From the NCBI GenBank assembly GCA_019751875.1, contig JAIEMV010000016.1, forward strand, positions 49,498-113,497: a stretch of 64,000 nt of DNA. The letters are read 5' to 3'. This document shows, in pieces, positions 38,170 through 47,818 of the stretch. Under the pieces are notes generated by a model. That model had not been told where the DNA came from, did not search any database, and worked only from the letters and a program-made list of their open reading frames with translations. Source of the stretch: Hyphomicrobium sp. GTDB taxonomy: Bacteria; Pseudomonadota; Alphaproteobacteria; Rhizobiales; Hyphomicrobiaceae. Numbering within the stretch: position 1 is the first letter of the stretch; each line of letters begins with the position of its first letter. Both the position numbers and the translations under genes were made by a program.

Positions 38170-39621
38170 TTACTTCATCACGCCCGGTTCAACGTCGAGG
38201 CGCTCGTGACGGCCGTCCTCGTGCGTGATCGAGAGGCCGAACCACTTGCGGTTGACCTCTTCATAGTGAGCTTCGGGGTCATACACCGTGCCCGTGACAC
38301 CGAGGCTCAGGGCGTCAAGGCGGCCGAGGGCGGCCTGGAGGCCGTACGCGGCCACGATTACGTTGCGGCGCGTGGTGACAAGGTTCACTTGTGAATTCAG
38401 CAGTTCCTGCTGCGCGTTCAAGACTTCAATGAGGGTACGCTGTCCGACGCGCTCTTCTTCGCGGACGCCAGTCAGCGCGATGGTGTTGGCATCGACGGCA
38501 GCCTTGGCGCTCTCAAGCTGCGCTCGGGCGCCAACCAACTGCGACCAGGCCGCTATGACATTTGCCTTCACAACGACGCGGGCCTGCTCGATATCCTGCA
38601 GGCGTGCGAGATGCTCGTGCTTGGCCTGCCGGACCTGAGCATAGATGATCCCACCCTGCTGGTAGATCGGAACCGTCACACGGCCAAGCACTTGCGCCGT
38701 TTCCGTTGAGGAGATGCCCTCCTGCTCGTCAAAACGATTGATGTAATCAGCCTCGACCTGAATCTGCGGTAACAGCGCACCACGGATACGATCGACGTTG
38801 AAACGTGCAGCCTGCTCATTGTAGAGCGCGGCGACCACGTTCGGGTTTTCCTGGGTGCCGATGTTCACCGCCTCCTGCTGCGACTGGGGCAGCATCGACA
38901 GCTTCAGGCTCGGCTCAACGAGCCCGGTCGCCGGCTGGCCGACGGTCCGCTCGAACGCAGCTCGGCTCGTCTGGAGGTTGGCCCGCGCCTGATCGAGGAG
39001 GGCAACAGCGTCGGCCCGGCGAGCTTCGGACTGGGCGACATCCGTGCGCGTGACTTCGCCAACGGCGAATCGGTCCCGTGTCGCCTTCAGCTCTTCGTCG
39101 AGGACCTTCAAGTTGTTTTCGTTGAGCCGCACGATAGCTTGGTCGCGCACGACGTCCATGAACGAGACGACGGCCTCTGCCAGAATCTCCTGTTCGACAA
39201 TGCGCAGGGTTTCGCGTCCGGCGCGAACAATAGATTCTGCCTGGCTGACTGCGTTGGTGACCTGGAAACCGCGGAACACGGGTTGCGTAAGACTGACACC
39301 ATAACCACGCGGCTTGCGATCGTCATCGCCGCCCGGGCGGATGTCGGTGTTGCGGTACCCGGCGTCGGCGGATGCGCCAATGTCCGGTCTATAGCCTGAC
39401 TTGGCAATCGGCACTTCTTCATCGGTGGCGCGCAAGCGGGCTCGTTCAGCATCGATGCGCGGGTTGTATTCGTAAGCCGCAGCCAGTGCCTCATCGAGGG
39501 TCAATGCGAGTGCAGGCGCGGGTGAGAAAGCGGCAGCCATTACAGCCGCCGCTGAGGCGGCGAACAACGGAAGCACCCACGTCCTTCGACGCGCGGCAGC
39601 CCGATGTAATGGCTTAATCAA
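38170..39621 (-). CDS. tolC: TolC-family outer-membrane efflux protein
   Basis: Outer-membrane channel of 483 residues made of two TolC repeats. The start is read as TTG at 39621, preceded by GGGGGGA, giving a signal peptide with a basic start (RAAARRRTW) and cleavage after ALA near residue 40. TLDEALAAAYEYNPRIDAERA is the first repeat start, and a second copy of the helical pattern follows after about 240 residues. An upstream ATG at 39714 would add 31 residues without signal character. It is downstream of a PCMT gene and probably serves several exporters. Confidence 0.88.
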   Translation of the reverse strand: MIKPLHRAAARRRTWVLPLFAASAAAVMAAAFSPAPALALTLDEALAAAYEYNPRIDAERARLRATDEEVPIAKSGYRPDIGASADAGYRNTDIRPGGDDDRKPRGYGVSLTQPVFRGFQVTNAVSQAESIVRAGRETLRIVEQEILAEAVVSFMDVVRDQAIVRLNENNLKVLDEELKATRDRFAVGEVTRTDVAQSEARRADAVALLDQARANLQTSRAAFERTVGQPATGLVEPSLKLSMLPQSQQEAVNIGTQENPNVVAALYNEQAARFNVDRIRGALLPQIQVEADYINRFDEQEGISSTETAQVLGRVTVPIYQQGGIIYAQVRQAKHEHLARLQDIEQARVVVKANVIAAWSQLVGARAQLESAKAAVDANTIALTGVREEERVGQRTLIEVLNAQQELLNSQVNLVTTRRNVIVAAYGLQAALGRLDALSLGVTGTVYDPEAHYEEVNRKWFGLSITHEDGRHERLDVEPGVMK

Positions 39622-39851
39622 AATATGTCCCCCCGATCCGAGAACCGGCCCACCGGCAAAGTCCCCTCCGGACCAAGTGTCCGGATTTGCCGCAATATCG
39701 TCGACACTCGACACCAGTGCTACCTCGATTCGGTCGAGTGTCTCACCGGGTTTACCCGAAAGGTGAGCCTAGTTTGCGTCATCCGCGCGGAATCCAGCAC
39801 GGCGTGGCTTGGATCACACAGCAACACTGAAGTTCAAAAATGCGAGGAATA

Positions 39852-40523
39852 TCAGAAGACAAACCGCCGAACCGGAGCGAAGCCGGGAAGAAAAGGTGCG
39901 GCGGCATCAAAGCCGTCTCGTTCCGACACCGCGCTACCGCTGCGCTGCCATACTGCGGCCCGGCCGGTCCGACCATCCGAGACGATGGCGACAAGTCGGC
40001 CCCCGTCTTTGAGTTGTCCCAGCAGGGCGTCGGGAACTGCGGCGACCGCTCCTTCGATCACAATGGCATCGAACGGGCCCTCGGCGGGATAACCAGCTGG
40101 TAGATTTCCATGGACGACGGCGACGTTGTCGGCGCCGAGTGACTGAAGCACGCGCGTCGCCTCCTGCGCCAGGGCGGCCTCGCTCTCGAGGGCGACAACC
40201 GTCTGCGCCAGGCGACCCAGAATGGCTGAGGAGTACCCGGTGCCGCAGCCGATATCGAGAACGACATCCGTCGGTTCGATCGAGGCCAGTTGCAGCAGCT
40301 TTGCAAACGTGCGCGGCGCGAGCAGCACCCGGGAGGAGGATGCGGAACCCGGTACGTCAAGGGGCAGGTCAATGTCGAGGTAGGCCAGGCTGCGGCGAGG
40401 CGCGGAGACGAACACCTCGCGCGGGACGGCGTTCATGGCGCGCGGAATGCGGCGGTCTGTGACGTCGCTGGGACGAACCTGCGATTCCACCATGTTCTGG
40501 CGTTGTAGCGAGAGATCGGACAT
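39852..40523 (-). CDS. PCMT-family (L-isoaspartate) methyltransferase
   Basis: Class I SAM-dependent methyltransferase of 223 residues. The motif I VLDIGCGTGYSSAILG (about 88-103), with VVALESE as the acidic loop (about 109-115) and AIVIEGAVAAVP (about 150-161), matches the protein-L-isoaspartate methyltransferase family. It is upstream of tolC, a known arrangement in this group, and may be a paralogue of the classical pcm; whether it repairs isoaspartate is not certain. The surE-nlpD interval has no pcm. Confidence 0.85.
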   Translation of the reverse strand: MSDLSLQRQNMVESQVRPSDVTDRRIPRAMNAVPREVFVSAPRRSLAYLDIDLPLDVPGSASSSRVLLAPRTFAKLLQLASIEPTDVVLDIGCGTGYSSAILGRLAQTVVALESEAALAQEATRVLQSLGADNVAVVHGNLPAGYPAEGPFDAIVIEGAVAAVPDALLGQLKDGGRLVAIVSDGRTGRAAVWQRSGSAVSERDGFDAAAPFLPGFAPVRRFVF

Positions 40524-40773
40524 GTGCGGTACCTATTGCCTTGGACGCGGGCGCACCCTAGTGCGGTCCATGGCTTCGCCCCATACCGCAATTTGCCCTA
40601 GATCACCATGTCCACGGGCATCATGAGCAACTCTTTTCCCGCCAGCGCATGCCTTCCCTTGTGCCGCCTTCACGTCCCGTGCTAGATGCCCGCTCTCCGG
40701 ATCAGGACCCGCCGGCACACTTGCCAAAGTCGAATTTCAGCGGCTAGGGCGAGGCGGCGCTCCCCGGATCAGA

Positions 40774-40847
40774 GGCCACGTGGCGGAGTGGTGACGCAGC
40801 GGACTGCAAATCCGCGTACCCCGGTTCAATTCCGGGCGTGGCCTCCA
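40774..40847 (+). tRNA. tRNA-Cys (GCA)
   Basis: Cloverleaf with acceptor stem GGCCACG/CGTGGCC, discriminator T and an encoded CCA. The anticodon loop CTGCAAA gives anticodon GCA at 40806-40808, and the T-arm CCGGTTCAATTCCGG is canonical. 74 bases including CCA. Confidence 0.97.
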
Positions 40848-40968
40848 GTTTAATTTCGGCGCGCAGTCATGGCGGGGCTTGTGAACTCGTGTGGGCGCGC
40901 GACGGAAAAGTACTTCTCTCACCGGTTTGGTTCTGCTAATCACCCCCGGCGCGCTGAGGCGTGCCTGT

Positions 40969-41043
40969 TCCGCGGTAGCTCAGTGGTAGAGCATCCGACT
41001 GTTAATCGGACGGTCGTAGGTTCGAGCCCTACCCGCGGAGCCA
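40969..41043 (+). tRNA. tRNA-Asn (GTT)
   Basis: Cloverleaf with acceptor stem TCCGCGG/CCGCGGA, discriminator G and an encoded CCA. Anticodon loop CTGTTAA gives GTT at 41001-41003, and the T-arm contains GTTCGAGCC. 75 bases including CCA. It lies 121 bases after tRNA-Cys on the same strand. Confidence 0.97.
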
Positions 41044-41073
41044 GATTTTTCTTGCGAGACAGTTCGAAATAGC

Positions 41074-41104
41074 AAAATCGCCAAACCGTGGCCGGTCTGG
41101 CGAT
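41074..41104 (-). terminator. Terminator after the L,D-transpeptidase gene
   Basis: Stem ATCGCCAAACCG (41077-41088) pairs with CGGTCTGGCGAT (41093-41104) with one mismatch and a 4-base loop; read on the minus strand it ends in TTTTGC. It lies 33 bases past the end of the L,D-transpeptidase gene and protects the tRNA genes from read-through. Confidence 0.8.
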
Positions 41105-41136
41105 CGATGGCGTTTGCGTGGAAGGGCAGAGGGTGC

Positions 41137-42528
41137 TCAGGGGGCCAAACCGCCGGAGGGCGGCGGCGGAGCGTCGGGATCGACCGCCTTGGCCGCTTCG
41201 GCGAAGGGCTGGCCGTCACGGTTGTAGATGTCGGTGCGGAATTGCACCGAGCCGTTCTCCTCCGCCCAAGCGGTGATGTAGGCGAAGTAGACCGGGATGG
41301 GGCGGGTGAGTTGAAGATCGACCGGCAATCCGCCTTCGATGACAGCGTCGACCTGGCCGGGATTCTCCCAGCCGGGTTCGTATTTCGCGATCCATGAGAC
41401 GAACTTGAACACGTCCTGCACACGGACGCAGCCGGCGCTGAAGGCGCGGGCCCGCTGATCAAAGAGCGTCTTCAAAGGCGTGTCGTGCATATAGACGCCG
41501 TGCTCGTTCTGCATGTCGATGCGCACGAGGCCAAGCGCGTTCTGTGGACCAGGGTCCTGCCGCAGCTTCACTTTCGAAGAATCCGCCGTCGACCAGTCGA
41601 TCGCGGTCGCATCGATCTCCGGACCGTTGAAGTCGTTCATGACGACCCGAATCTTTTCCTTCTCGAGGTATTCCGGCTCCTTCACGAGACGCGGGAAGAC
41701 GTCGAGCTTGGCGACGCTGTCGGGAACACGCCAATGGGGGAAGAAGTTGAGCGCCTTGATCGTGGCGCGCAGTTCAGGCGTTTCACGCTGATGACGCCCG
41801 ACCACGACGCGGTGGCGCTGCGCCACCTCGTAACGCTCGACAGCTTCAAGCTGAAACGCCGGCGCGTTGACGAGGACGTAGCGTTCCTCGATCGGCTGCT
41901 GGAGGAGCGCAAAAATGCGCTGACGATTGATTTCGAGTTGCTTCAGACGCTCTTCGGCGCGGACATTCAGAGCGGCGAGCGTCGGCTGATCGACGCGGCC
42001 GCTGACACGCAGACCATGGCGTTCCTGGAACCGGCGCACGGCCTCTTCGGTCGTGCTGTCGAAATTATAGTCTTCGAAGCCCGAGGAAGAGCCCTTGAGT
42101 TCTCCCGTCGCGCGAAGGCGGCGGCGCAACAGGGGTACGCGCTCGTCGTCGTCACCGGGGCGCATCATGCGATTGCCCGGGATCTGCGGCCACCCCCCCT
42201 TGTTGGCTATGGCTTGGTACTGGACGATGGCCTTGTCAATGAAGGCAATCATCTCCTCACTACGATACGGAACCGCTCCGGGACGAAGGTCATTGACGAC
42301 GTCAGGCTTGATCGGCGTCCGCTCGGTGGTGCGCTTGCCTGAGAAATCCGGCGTTCCAAAACCTTGGATACCGTCCCACCACGTATCGGAGCCGGCGTTG
42401 CTCGACGGCGGTGCGAACACCATCGTGGCTACGATCAGGGCGGCGGCGCCTGCTCGCTGAAGGCGAATGGAGAGCACGCGTGCGAGGCAATTGGCGGCCT
42501 TGCGCGGCGTGGGCGTCACGTCCTGCAT
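41137..42528 (-). CDS. L,D-transpeptidase with peptidoglycan-binding domain
   Basis: Exported YkuD-family enzyme of 463 residues that makes 3-3 cross-links or attaches proteins to peptidoglycan. A signal segment (about 20-45) is followed by a PG_binding_1 domain (about 115-190, with STTEEAVRRFQERHGL) and the YkuD catalytic domain, with HDTP, then RAFSAGCVRV carrying the catalytic Cys. The size and the extra region between the domains resemble the YcbB/LdtD group. ATG at 42528 is used; a TTG 9 bases earlier has a better-placed AGGGA site. The LdtR-type regulator at 52 kb may control it. Confidence 0.92.
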   Translation of the reverse strand: MQDVTPTPRKAANCLARVLSIRLQRAGAAALIVATMVFAPPSSNAGSDTWWDGIQGFGTPDFSGKRTTERTPIKPDVVNDLRPGAVPYRSEEMIAFIDKAIVQYQAIANKGGWPQIPGNRMMRPGDDDERVPLLRRRLRATGELKGSSSGFEDYNFDSTTEEAVRRFQERHGLRVSGRVDQPTLAALNVRAEERLKQLEINRQRIFALLQQPIEERYVLVNAPAFQLEAVERYEVAQRHRVVVGRHQRETPELRATIKALNFFPHWRVPDSVAKLDVFPRLVKEPEYLEKEKIRVVMNDFNGPEIDATAIDWSTADSSKVKLRQDPGPQNALGLVRIDMQNEHGVYMHDTPLKTLFDQRARAFSAGCVRVQDVFKFVSWIAKYEPGWENPGQVDAVIEGGLPVDLQLTRPIPVYFAYITAWAEENGSVQFRTDIYNRDGQPFAEAAKAVDPDAPPPPSGGLAP

Positions 42529-42735
42529 TTCCAACAAATCTTTCCCTTGCGTCGGCGGAACCAGCCAGTCCCATCCGGCTCACGCCGCCCTTCAGTCTTG
42601 CGACGCAGCAATCCTTCAAGGATGTGGCCAAAGGAAGGTCATGGCGCAAGACGTTCGGGGACACGGCTCTTCACACAACACGCAAATTCTCGTGCAAAAG
42701 CCGTGGTATGCGGCTAAGCGCCCTCGGCCGGTTGA

Positions 42736-43731
42736 TCAAAAATGCTCCCATCCCGCCGGCACGAGGGGCCGGTCGCAATCGTTCGTCCGCAGGAGCAGAC
42801 CCGGTGTCTCGGCGATCCAACCGATCCGTGTCACATTCGTGCCGGCCGTTGCGGCCCACGTTCTGATCTCAGCCTCGTGTTCGCGAGGTGCCGCGAACAA
42901 CAGTTCGTAATCGTCGCCGCCGCTCAGAACCAGCTGTTCGATCGAGGAGTCGGCGCCAGCGAGACGGCGCACGGCCGTCGAAACGGGAAGCCGCGCGCGT
43001 TCGATGACCGCACCAGCGGAGCATGCGCCGGCGAGGCGGCCCAGATCCTTGGCAAGACCGTCCGATAAATCCATGGCGGCGGTCGCGACGCGCCGGAGCA
43101 GCGGGGCGATGTCGAGGCGCGGTTGAGGGCGCAGGTATCGCGCGATAAGGTCCGTGCGCTCGTTAGCCTCGAAAGGCCAGTTGCGGGCATCCTCATCGCC
43201 GCGGCGCAGCTTCAAGCCGCAGGCCGCATCGCCAAGGGTTCCGGTGACGAACAAGGCATCCCCGGCGCGGGCGCCGTCGCGGGTCAGGCGGAAGCCTGCC
43301 GGCACATCGCCGATCGCCGTGATCGTTACGGTCATGGGCCCGGGGCGCCGATCCGTGTCGCCGCCGGAGAGGACGATACCAAATGCGGATTGGGCGTCGG
43401 CGAGACCGCTGGCAAAGCGCTGCATGAAGGCATGCGCCGGCGCCTCCGGGAACGAAAGCGCCATTTGATACACGCGGGGCGTCGCCGCGCTGGCGGCGAG
43501 ATCGGAGAGATTCACGGCCAAGGCTTTCCAGGCAATGTCTTCCGGCCGATCATCTGGAAAAAAATGCACGCCGGCGGCGATGGCGTCCGTTGAAATGACG
43601 AGGTCTGTTCCGGGAGTGGGGGAGAAGATCGCGCAATCGTCGCGCAAACCGAAGGCGCCCTCGTTGGCGCGGGCGAGCGGCGCCAAGTAGGTGCGGATCA
43701 GCTCCTCTTCGCTGGTGATTGAGCCGGACAC
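42736..43731 (-). CDS. thiL: Thiamine-monophosphate kinase
   Basis: Kinase of 331 residues that makes thiamine diphosphate. The N-terminal LRDDCAIF block, LAVNLSDLAASAATP (about 78-92), LSGGDTDR (near 129) and AMDLSDGLAKDLGRLA (about 215-230) are ThiL landmarks. The start is taken as the GTG at 43731 preceded by GGGAG; the longer frame overlaps the end of nusB. Last gene of the nrdR-rib-nusB-thiL run. Confidence 0.93.
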   Translation of the reverse strand: MSGSITSEEELIRTYLAPLARANEGAFGLRDDCAIFSPTPGTDLVISTDAIAAGVHFFPDDRPEDIAWKALAVNLSDLAASAATPRVYQMALSFPEAPAHAFMQRFASGLADAQSAFGIVLSGGDTDRRPGPMTVTITAIGDVPAGFRLTRDGARAGDALFVTGTLGDAACGLKLRRGDEDARNWPFEANERTDLIARYLRPQPRLDIAPLLRRVATAAMDLSDGLAKDLGRLAGACSAGAVIERARLPVSTAVRRLAGADSSIEQLVLSGGDDYELLFAAPREHEAEIRTWAATAGTNVTRIGWIAETPGLLLRTNDCDRPLVPAGWEHF

Positions 43732-43783
43732 AACGCTGTCTCCCACACGTCTGAACCGCGCGCGAGCGTGTCCGGTTCCGGCG

Positions 43784-44314
43784 TCATTTGCCGACGGAGC
43801 CCTTACGCTCGAATTCATCGGCGCGCAGTTTTCGGGCGATCTTGTCGAGCACCCCGTTGACGACGCGCGGCTCATCCTCGTCGAAGAACGCGTGCGCGAC
43901 ATTGATGTACTCATTAATCACCACGCGGCCCGGCACATCGCGCCGCTCGATAAGTTCGAATGAGCCCGCACGCAGAATGGCGCGCAGGATCGCGTCGACG
44001 CGAACGAGGCGCCAGCCGGCGGCAAGCTGCTCGTGCACCATGGGATCGATGTCGCGCTGACGGCGGACGACGCCGTGCACGATTTCGGAGAAAAAAGTCG
44101 CGTCGGCTTCTTCGAGGTCGGCGGCCGCATCATCCTCTTCGCGCGGCGAGGCATCATCGGGCTTGTTGAAGCGCAAACGCTCGAACTCGTCGACGACTTC
44201 GGAGACGTCGGCACCGGCCAATTCCATCTGATAAAGCGCTTGCACCGCACCCATGCGCGCCTTCGATCGCGGCGTGGCGCCTTTGGCTGCGGTTTTCTTG
44301 GGAACAGCGGTCAT
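43784..44314 (-). CDS. nusB: Transcription antitermination factor NusB
   Basis: RNA-binding protein of 176 residues that joins the antitermination complex on rRNA operons. SKARMGAVQALYQMELAG near the start and INEYINVAHAFFDEDEPRVVNGVLDKIAR near the end are typical, with an acidic insertion between. Its ATG overlaps the ribH stop by 4 bases, so translation is coupled. A start further upstream lies inside ribH and is rejected. Confidence 0.95.
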   Translation of the reverse strand: MTAVPKKTAAKGATPRSKARMGAVQALYQMELAGADVSEVVDEFERLRFNKPDDASPREEDDAAADLEEADATFFSEIVHGVVRRQRDIDPMVHEQLAAGWRLVRVDAILRAILRAGSFELIERRDVPGRVVINEYINVAHAFFDEDEPRVVNGVLDKIARKLRADEFERKGSVGK

Positions 44315-44826
44315 GCGGATGCCCCCGCAAAACCCTGCTTCAGCGCGATGAGGCCGAGGCATGCGCGTGCCGCATCTCCACCCTTGCCTGAGGGTTGACC
44401 ACCGGCCGCGCGTGCGAGCGCCTGCTCGCGTGTGTCCACTGTGAGGATGGCATTGCCGACTGGAATTGAGTGACGGATGGCGGTCTCCATGAGCCAATGA
44501 TTGGCGTTGTTGCAGACAATATCGTAGTGCGAAGTCTCGCCGCGAACCACGCATCCGAGCGCGATCGCACCCGCGTAGCGCTTGCCTTCGCCGCCAATCG
44601 CACCTGCTGAGACAGCGGCCGCGAGAGCCTGGGGTATTTCGAGTGCACCGGCGACCGAGACACGGTCGGCATCGCAGCCGTTGTCGGCGAGGACCGCAAG
44701 CGTGCTGGCGAGCAAGTGACCGTTGATTTCAGCGTAATACGGCGACTCGATGATCAGGACACGCACGCCGCGCGCCAAAGGCAGCGTAGCGGCCGCGGTC
44801 CGTTCAACTTCGGAGCGGTCAACCAT
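44311..44826 (-). CDS. ribH: 6,7-dimethyl-8-ribityllumazine synthase
   Basis: Penultimate riboflavin enzyme, 171 residues. ESPYYAEINGHLL (about 27-39), GALEIPQAL (about 60-68) and the GCVVRGETSHYDIVCN block (about 90-105, with the catalytic His) are the classic signatures. Length is normal. It lies between ribBX, ending 5 bases before, and nusB, overlapping by 4. Confidence 0.96.
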   Translation of the reverse strand: MVDRSEVERTAAATLPLARGVRVLIIESPYYAEINGHLLASTLAVLADNGCDADRVSVAGALEIPQALAAAVSAGAIGGEGKRYAGAIALGCVVRGETSHYDIVCNNANHWLMETAIRHSIPVGNAILTVDTREQALARAAGGQPSGKGGDAARACLGLIALKQGFAGASA

Positions 44827-44831
44827 GGGTG

Positions 44832-45995
44832 CTACTCGATCGCTCGGGTTTCAACGATCCGCAGACCGAAGGCTTCGACGCCGATGTAGACCTGCTCGGG
44901 CGAATTGGTGAGGAGCACCATGTCGCGGACGCCGAGATCTCGAAGAATTTGCGAGCCGATACCGGTTTCAACCTGACGGCGGTTCACAGGGGATGCGCCG
45001 CTGCCGGCCCTGCGGCGGCTGATCCAGTCGGAAACGCTCTTGGCGCCAAGATCGCGGATGAGCACGACGACACCACGGCCTTCGCGCTCGATCGCGCGCA
45101 TCGACTTGGCGATGGCGCTTTCGCCATCCTTGGTTTCGCCCAGACCCAGGAGATCGGCGGGCACATTGACGGCATGCACACGCACAAGCACGGGATCGGT
45201 GCCGTTGCTGATGTTGCCTTTCACGATCGCCAGATGCTCGGCATGGTCAACGGTTGTCGCATAGACCTTGAGTTCGAATGATCCGCCGAAGGCGCTGTCG
45301 AACCGGGTTTCCGCGACGCGTTCCACGAGGCGGTCGTTCTTCAGACGGTAGGCGATCAAATCCTCGATGGTGCCGATCTTCAATCTGTGGACCTTCGCGA
45401 ATTCGACGAGGTCGGGCATGCGAGCCATGGTGCCGTCGTCGTTCATGATTTCGCAGATGACGGCGCTCGGCGCGAGACCGGCAAGCTTGGCGAGATCGAC
45501 GGAGGCTTCCGTGTGGCCGGCGCGGATCAGCACGCCGCCGTCGCGTGCAATCAATGGGAAGATGTGGCCGGGCGATACGATGTCATCGGCGCCCTTGGTA
45601 GGATCGATGGCCGTGGAGATGGTGCGGGCGCGATCATGGGCGGAGATACCGGTGGAAATGCCTTCGCGGGCTTCGATCGACTGTGTGAAGGCGGTGCGGT
45701 TGCGAGAGCCGTTGTTGCGCACCATCATTTCGAGACCGAGGATTTCGGCGCGGGCGGGCGTCAGCGCAAGACAAATCAGTCCTCGGCCGTACTTGGCCAT
45801 GAAGTTGACGGCGTCGGGTGTCGCCATCTGCGCAGCAATGACGAGATCGCCTTCGTTCTCACGATCTTCCGCATCGACCAGAACGACCATTCGCCCATTC
45901 TGCAGTTCCTCGACGATTTCGTGCGTCGGGGATACGGCGGACACGGGCTTGGACGTAACAGCCGAACTGAGGCCGCTCAACTTCGGTGCACTCAC
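44832..45995 (-). CDS. ribB: RibBX: DHBP synthase fused to a degenerate RibA-like domain
   Basis: Two-domain protein of 387 residues. The N-terminal 3,4-dihydroxy-2-butanone-4-phosphate synthase is intact: EDRENEGDLVIAA (about 43-55), SPGHIFPL and RAGHTEAS (about 150-175). The C-terminal half has the GTP cyclohydrolase II fold, but where the zinc cysteines should follow the HSE motif it reads VHAVNVPADLLGLG, and there is no cysteine in this domain at all. It is therefore of the RibBX type with a pseudoenzyme half, so GTP cyclohydrolase II must come from another gene. The start is the GTG at 45995, which overlaps the ribE stop (GTGA) and has GGAG 8 bases upstream. Confidence 0.92.
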   Translation of the reverse strand: MSAPKLSGLSSAVTSKPVSAVSPTHEIVEELQNGRMVVLVDAEDRENEGDLVIAAQMATPDAVNFMAKYGRGLICLALTPARAEILGLEMMVRNNGSRNRTAFTQSIEAREGISTGISAHDRARTISTAIDPTKGADDIVSPGHIFPLIARDGGVLIRAGHTEASVDLAKLAGLAPSAVICEIMNDDGTMARMPDLVEFAKVHRLKIGTIEDLIAYRLKNDRLVERVAETRFDSAFGGSFELKVYATTVDHAEHLAIVKGNISNGTDPVLVRVHAVNVPADLLGLGETKDGESAIAKSMRAIEREGRGVVVLIRDLGAKSVSDWISRRRAGSGASPVNRRQVETGIGSQILRDLGVRDMVLLTNSPEQVYIGVEAFGLRIVETRAIE

Positions 45996-46585
45996 GGGCG
46001 GAACTCCAGAAGCCGCGCGACGTAGCGCGCGAACATATCGATCTCGAGGTTTACGAGGTCGCCCGGCTTTTTGCGCCCCCACGTCGTCTGGGTCAAGGTG
46101 TGGGGGATCAGATTGATTCCAAAGCGGTTTCCATCAACCTCATTGACCGTCAAGGAGGTACCGTCGAGGGCCACGGAGCCCTTCGGAGCGATGAAGCGGG
46201 CGAGTTCGGGCAAGGCCTCCAGGACGAAGCGCACGCTGTCGCCATCGGGAACCGCGGATTGGATGCGTGCGAGGCCGTCCACGTGGCCCGATACGATATG
46301 TCCGCCGAGTTCGTCGCCGGCTCTGAGCGCGCGTTCGAGATTGATCGCACGGCCTGGCATCCATTCGCCGAGCGTCGTTTTCGATAGGGTTTCGTTTGAA
46401 ACATCGAGCGTGAAGGCCGAGCCCTTGCCGTCGGGGCGTAAGGATGTGACCGTGAGGCAGACGCCGTCGCAGCAGATCGAAGCACCCAGATCGATACTCA
46501 CCGCATCATAATGCGAACGAATGGCGAAGCGCCCGCCCTCGCGGCCGATGACTTCGCCAATATCTGTGATGATGCCCGTGAACAT
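45992..46585 (-). CDS. ribE: Riboflavin synthase (alpha chain)
   Basis: Final riboflavin enzyme, 197 residues, made of two lumazine-binding repeats. MFTGIITDIGEV is the canonical start; VCLTVTSL (about 41-48) marks repeat 1 and TSLTVNEVDGNRFGINLIPHTLTQT-type sequence (about 146-170) repeat 2. It overlaps the ribBX start by 4 bases. Confidence 0.95.
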   Translation of the reverse strand: MFTGIITDIGEVIGREGGRFAIRSHYDAVSIDLGASICCDGVCLTVTSLRPDGKGSAFTLDVSNETLSKTTLGEWMPGRAINLERALRAGDELGGHIVSGHVDGLARIQSAVPDGDSVRFVLEALPELARFIAPKGSVALDGTSLTVNEVDGNRFGINLIPHTLTQTTWGRKKPGDLVNLEIDMFARYVARLLEFRP

Positions 46586-46658
46586 TTGGTCGTGATCCTG
46601 TGGTGCCGGCCGATAAATCCTGGTGCAGTCTTGCGGCCGACGGGATGGCTCATGTCGC

Positions 46659-47768
46659 TCAGGCGCTCGCCGGGCGCAAGCGCCACATCGTATCGCAGCC
46701 GACAGGGCGGCAATCGGTCGTTTGCAGTATTAACCTGCCGAGGTGGTGTTGCAGGGCAAAGGCTGCTTTGCGCGCATCGGGCGGGCCAGCCATGAAAAGC
46801 GCCACTTCATCGACGAGACCCGCGTCAGCAAAGCTGCGCCAGACTTTCGGTCCGCCTTCGACAAGCAGGCGCGTGATGCCGCGGGCTGCCAGCATTTCGA
46901 GCACGGCGGGAATGCGATCGAGCGATTCACGGACTGGGGGCAATTCGAGGACGTCCGCGCCGGCTGTGGCCAGGTCATGATCGGAGGGCCGTGCTGCTCC
47001 CGCACGGACGATCAGCACCGGCACCTGGGTTGCGGTCGCGAATAGCTTCGCGGACGGATCGAGCGCCGCACGGCCGGCGAGGACGATACGCAACGGTGAG
47101 CGGTTGGCGAGGCCCGGAAGGCGGCAGATCAGCTCCGGATCATCGGCGCGAAGCGTGCCCGCGCCGACGAGAATGGCGTCGGCTTCGGCGCGGAGTTTGT
47201 GGCCGGCTGCCCGGGCCTCCGGTCCTGTGACCCAATGCGGGGCGGTGCCGTCGCCGGGGGCGATGCTGCCGTCCGCGTCGGTTGCGATTTTCAGCATGAC
47301 GAACGGGCGGTTCTGCGTGACACGCAGGATGTGGCCGAGGGTGAGCCAGCGGGCTTCCGGTTCGAGTACGTTCTCGGTGACAGCGACGCCGGCGGCGCGG
47401 AGCTTCGCGATCCCTTGTCCAGCCGTGCGCGGGTCCGGATCGCCCGTGCCGACGACGACGCGGGCAGTCCCGGCTGCGACGATGGCGTCGGCACAGGGTG
47501 GCGTCTTGCCGAAGTGCGCGCAGGGTTCGAGCGTGACGTAGAGGGTGGCGCCGCGGGCGCGGCCGCCCGCGCGCCGGATCGCTTCGGTTTCGGCATGGGG
47601 GCGGCCGCCGGGCTGTGTCCAGCCGCGCGCGATGACTTCGCCGGTCGTCTCATTAGCGATGACGGCGCCGACCGCGGGATTGGGCGCGGTGTTGCCGAGG
47701 CCGCGTGCCGCCATGCGCAGCGCGATGCGCATCATGTCGAGATCGAAGGGAGATGGGGCAGCACGCAT
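46659..47768 (-). CDS. ribD: Bifunctional riboflavin deaminase/reductase RibD
   Basis: 369 residues. The N-terminal cytidine-deaminase-like domain has the zinc site PHAETEA (His, Glu) and EPCAHFGKTPPCADAI (two Cys). The C-terminal reductase domain includes LKIATDADGSIA and a GGPKVWRSFADAGLVDE block. The start is the ATG at 47768; a TTG at 47798 is an in-frame alternative. It follows nrdR by 50 bases and precedes ribE by 73. Confidence 0.94.
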   Translation of the reverse strand: MRAAPSPFDLDMMRIALRMAARGLGNTAPNPAVGAVIANETTGEVIARGWTQPGGRPHAETEAIRRAGGRARGATLYVTLEPCAHFGKTPPCADAIVAAGTARVVVGTGDPDPRTAGQGIAKLRAAGVAVTENVLEPEARWLTLGHILRVTQNRPFVMLKIATDADGSIAPGDGTAPHWVTGPEARAAGHKLRAEADAILVGAGTLRADDPELICRLPGLANRSPLRIVLAGRAALDPSAKLFATATQVPVLIVRAGAARPSDHDLATAGADVLELPPVRESLDRIPAVLEMLAARGITRLLVEGGPKVWRSFADAGLVDEVALFMAGPPDARKAAFALQHHLGRLILQTTDCRPVGCDTMWRLRPASA

Positions 47769-47818
47769 ACGGGAGAGCTTTCCACCGGCCTCAGTCAAAT
47801 CTCAAGGCTTTGATGAGG

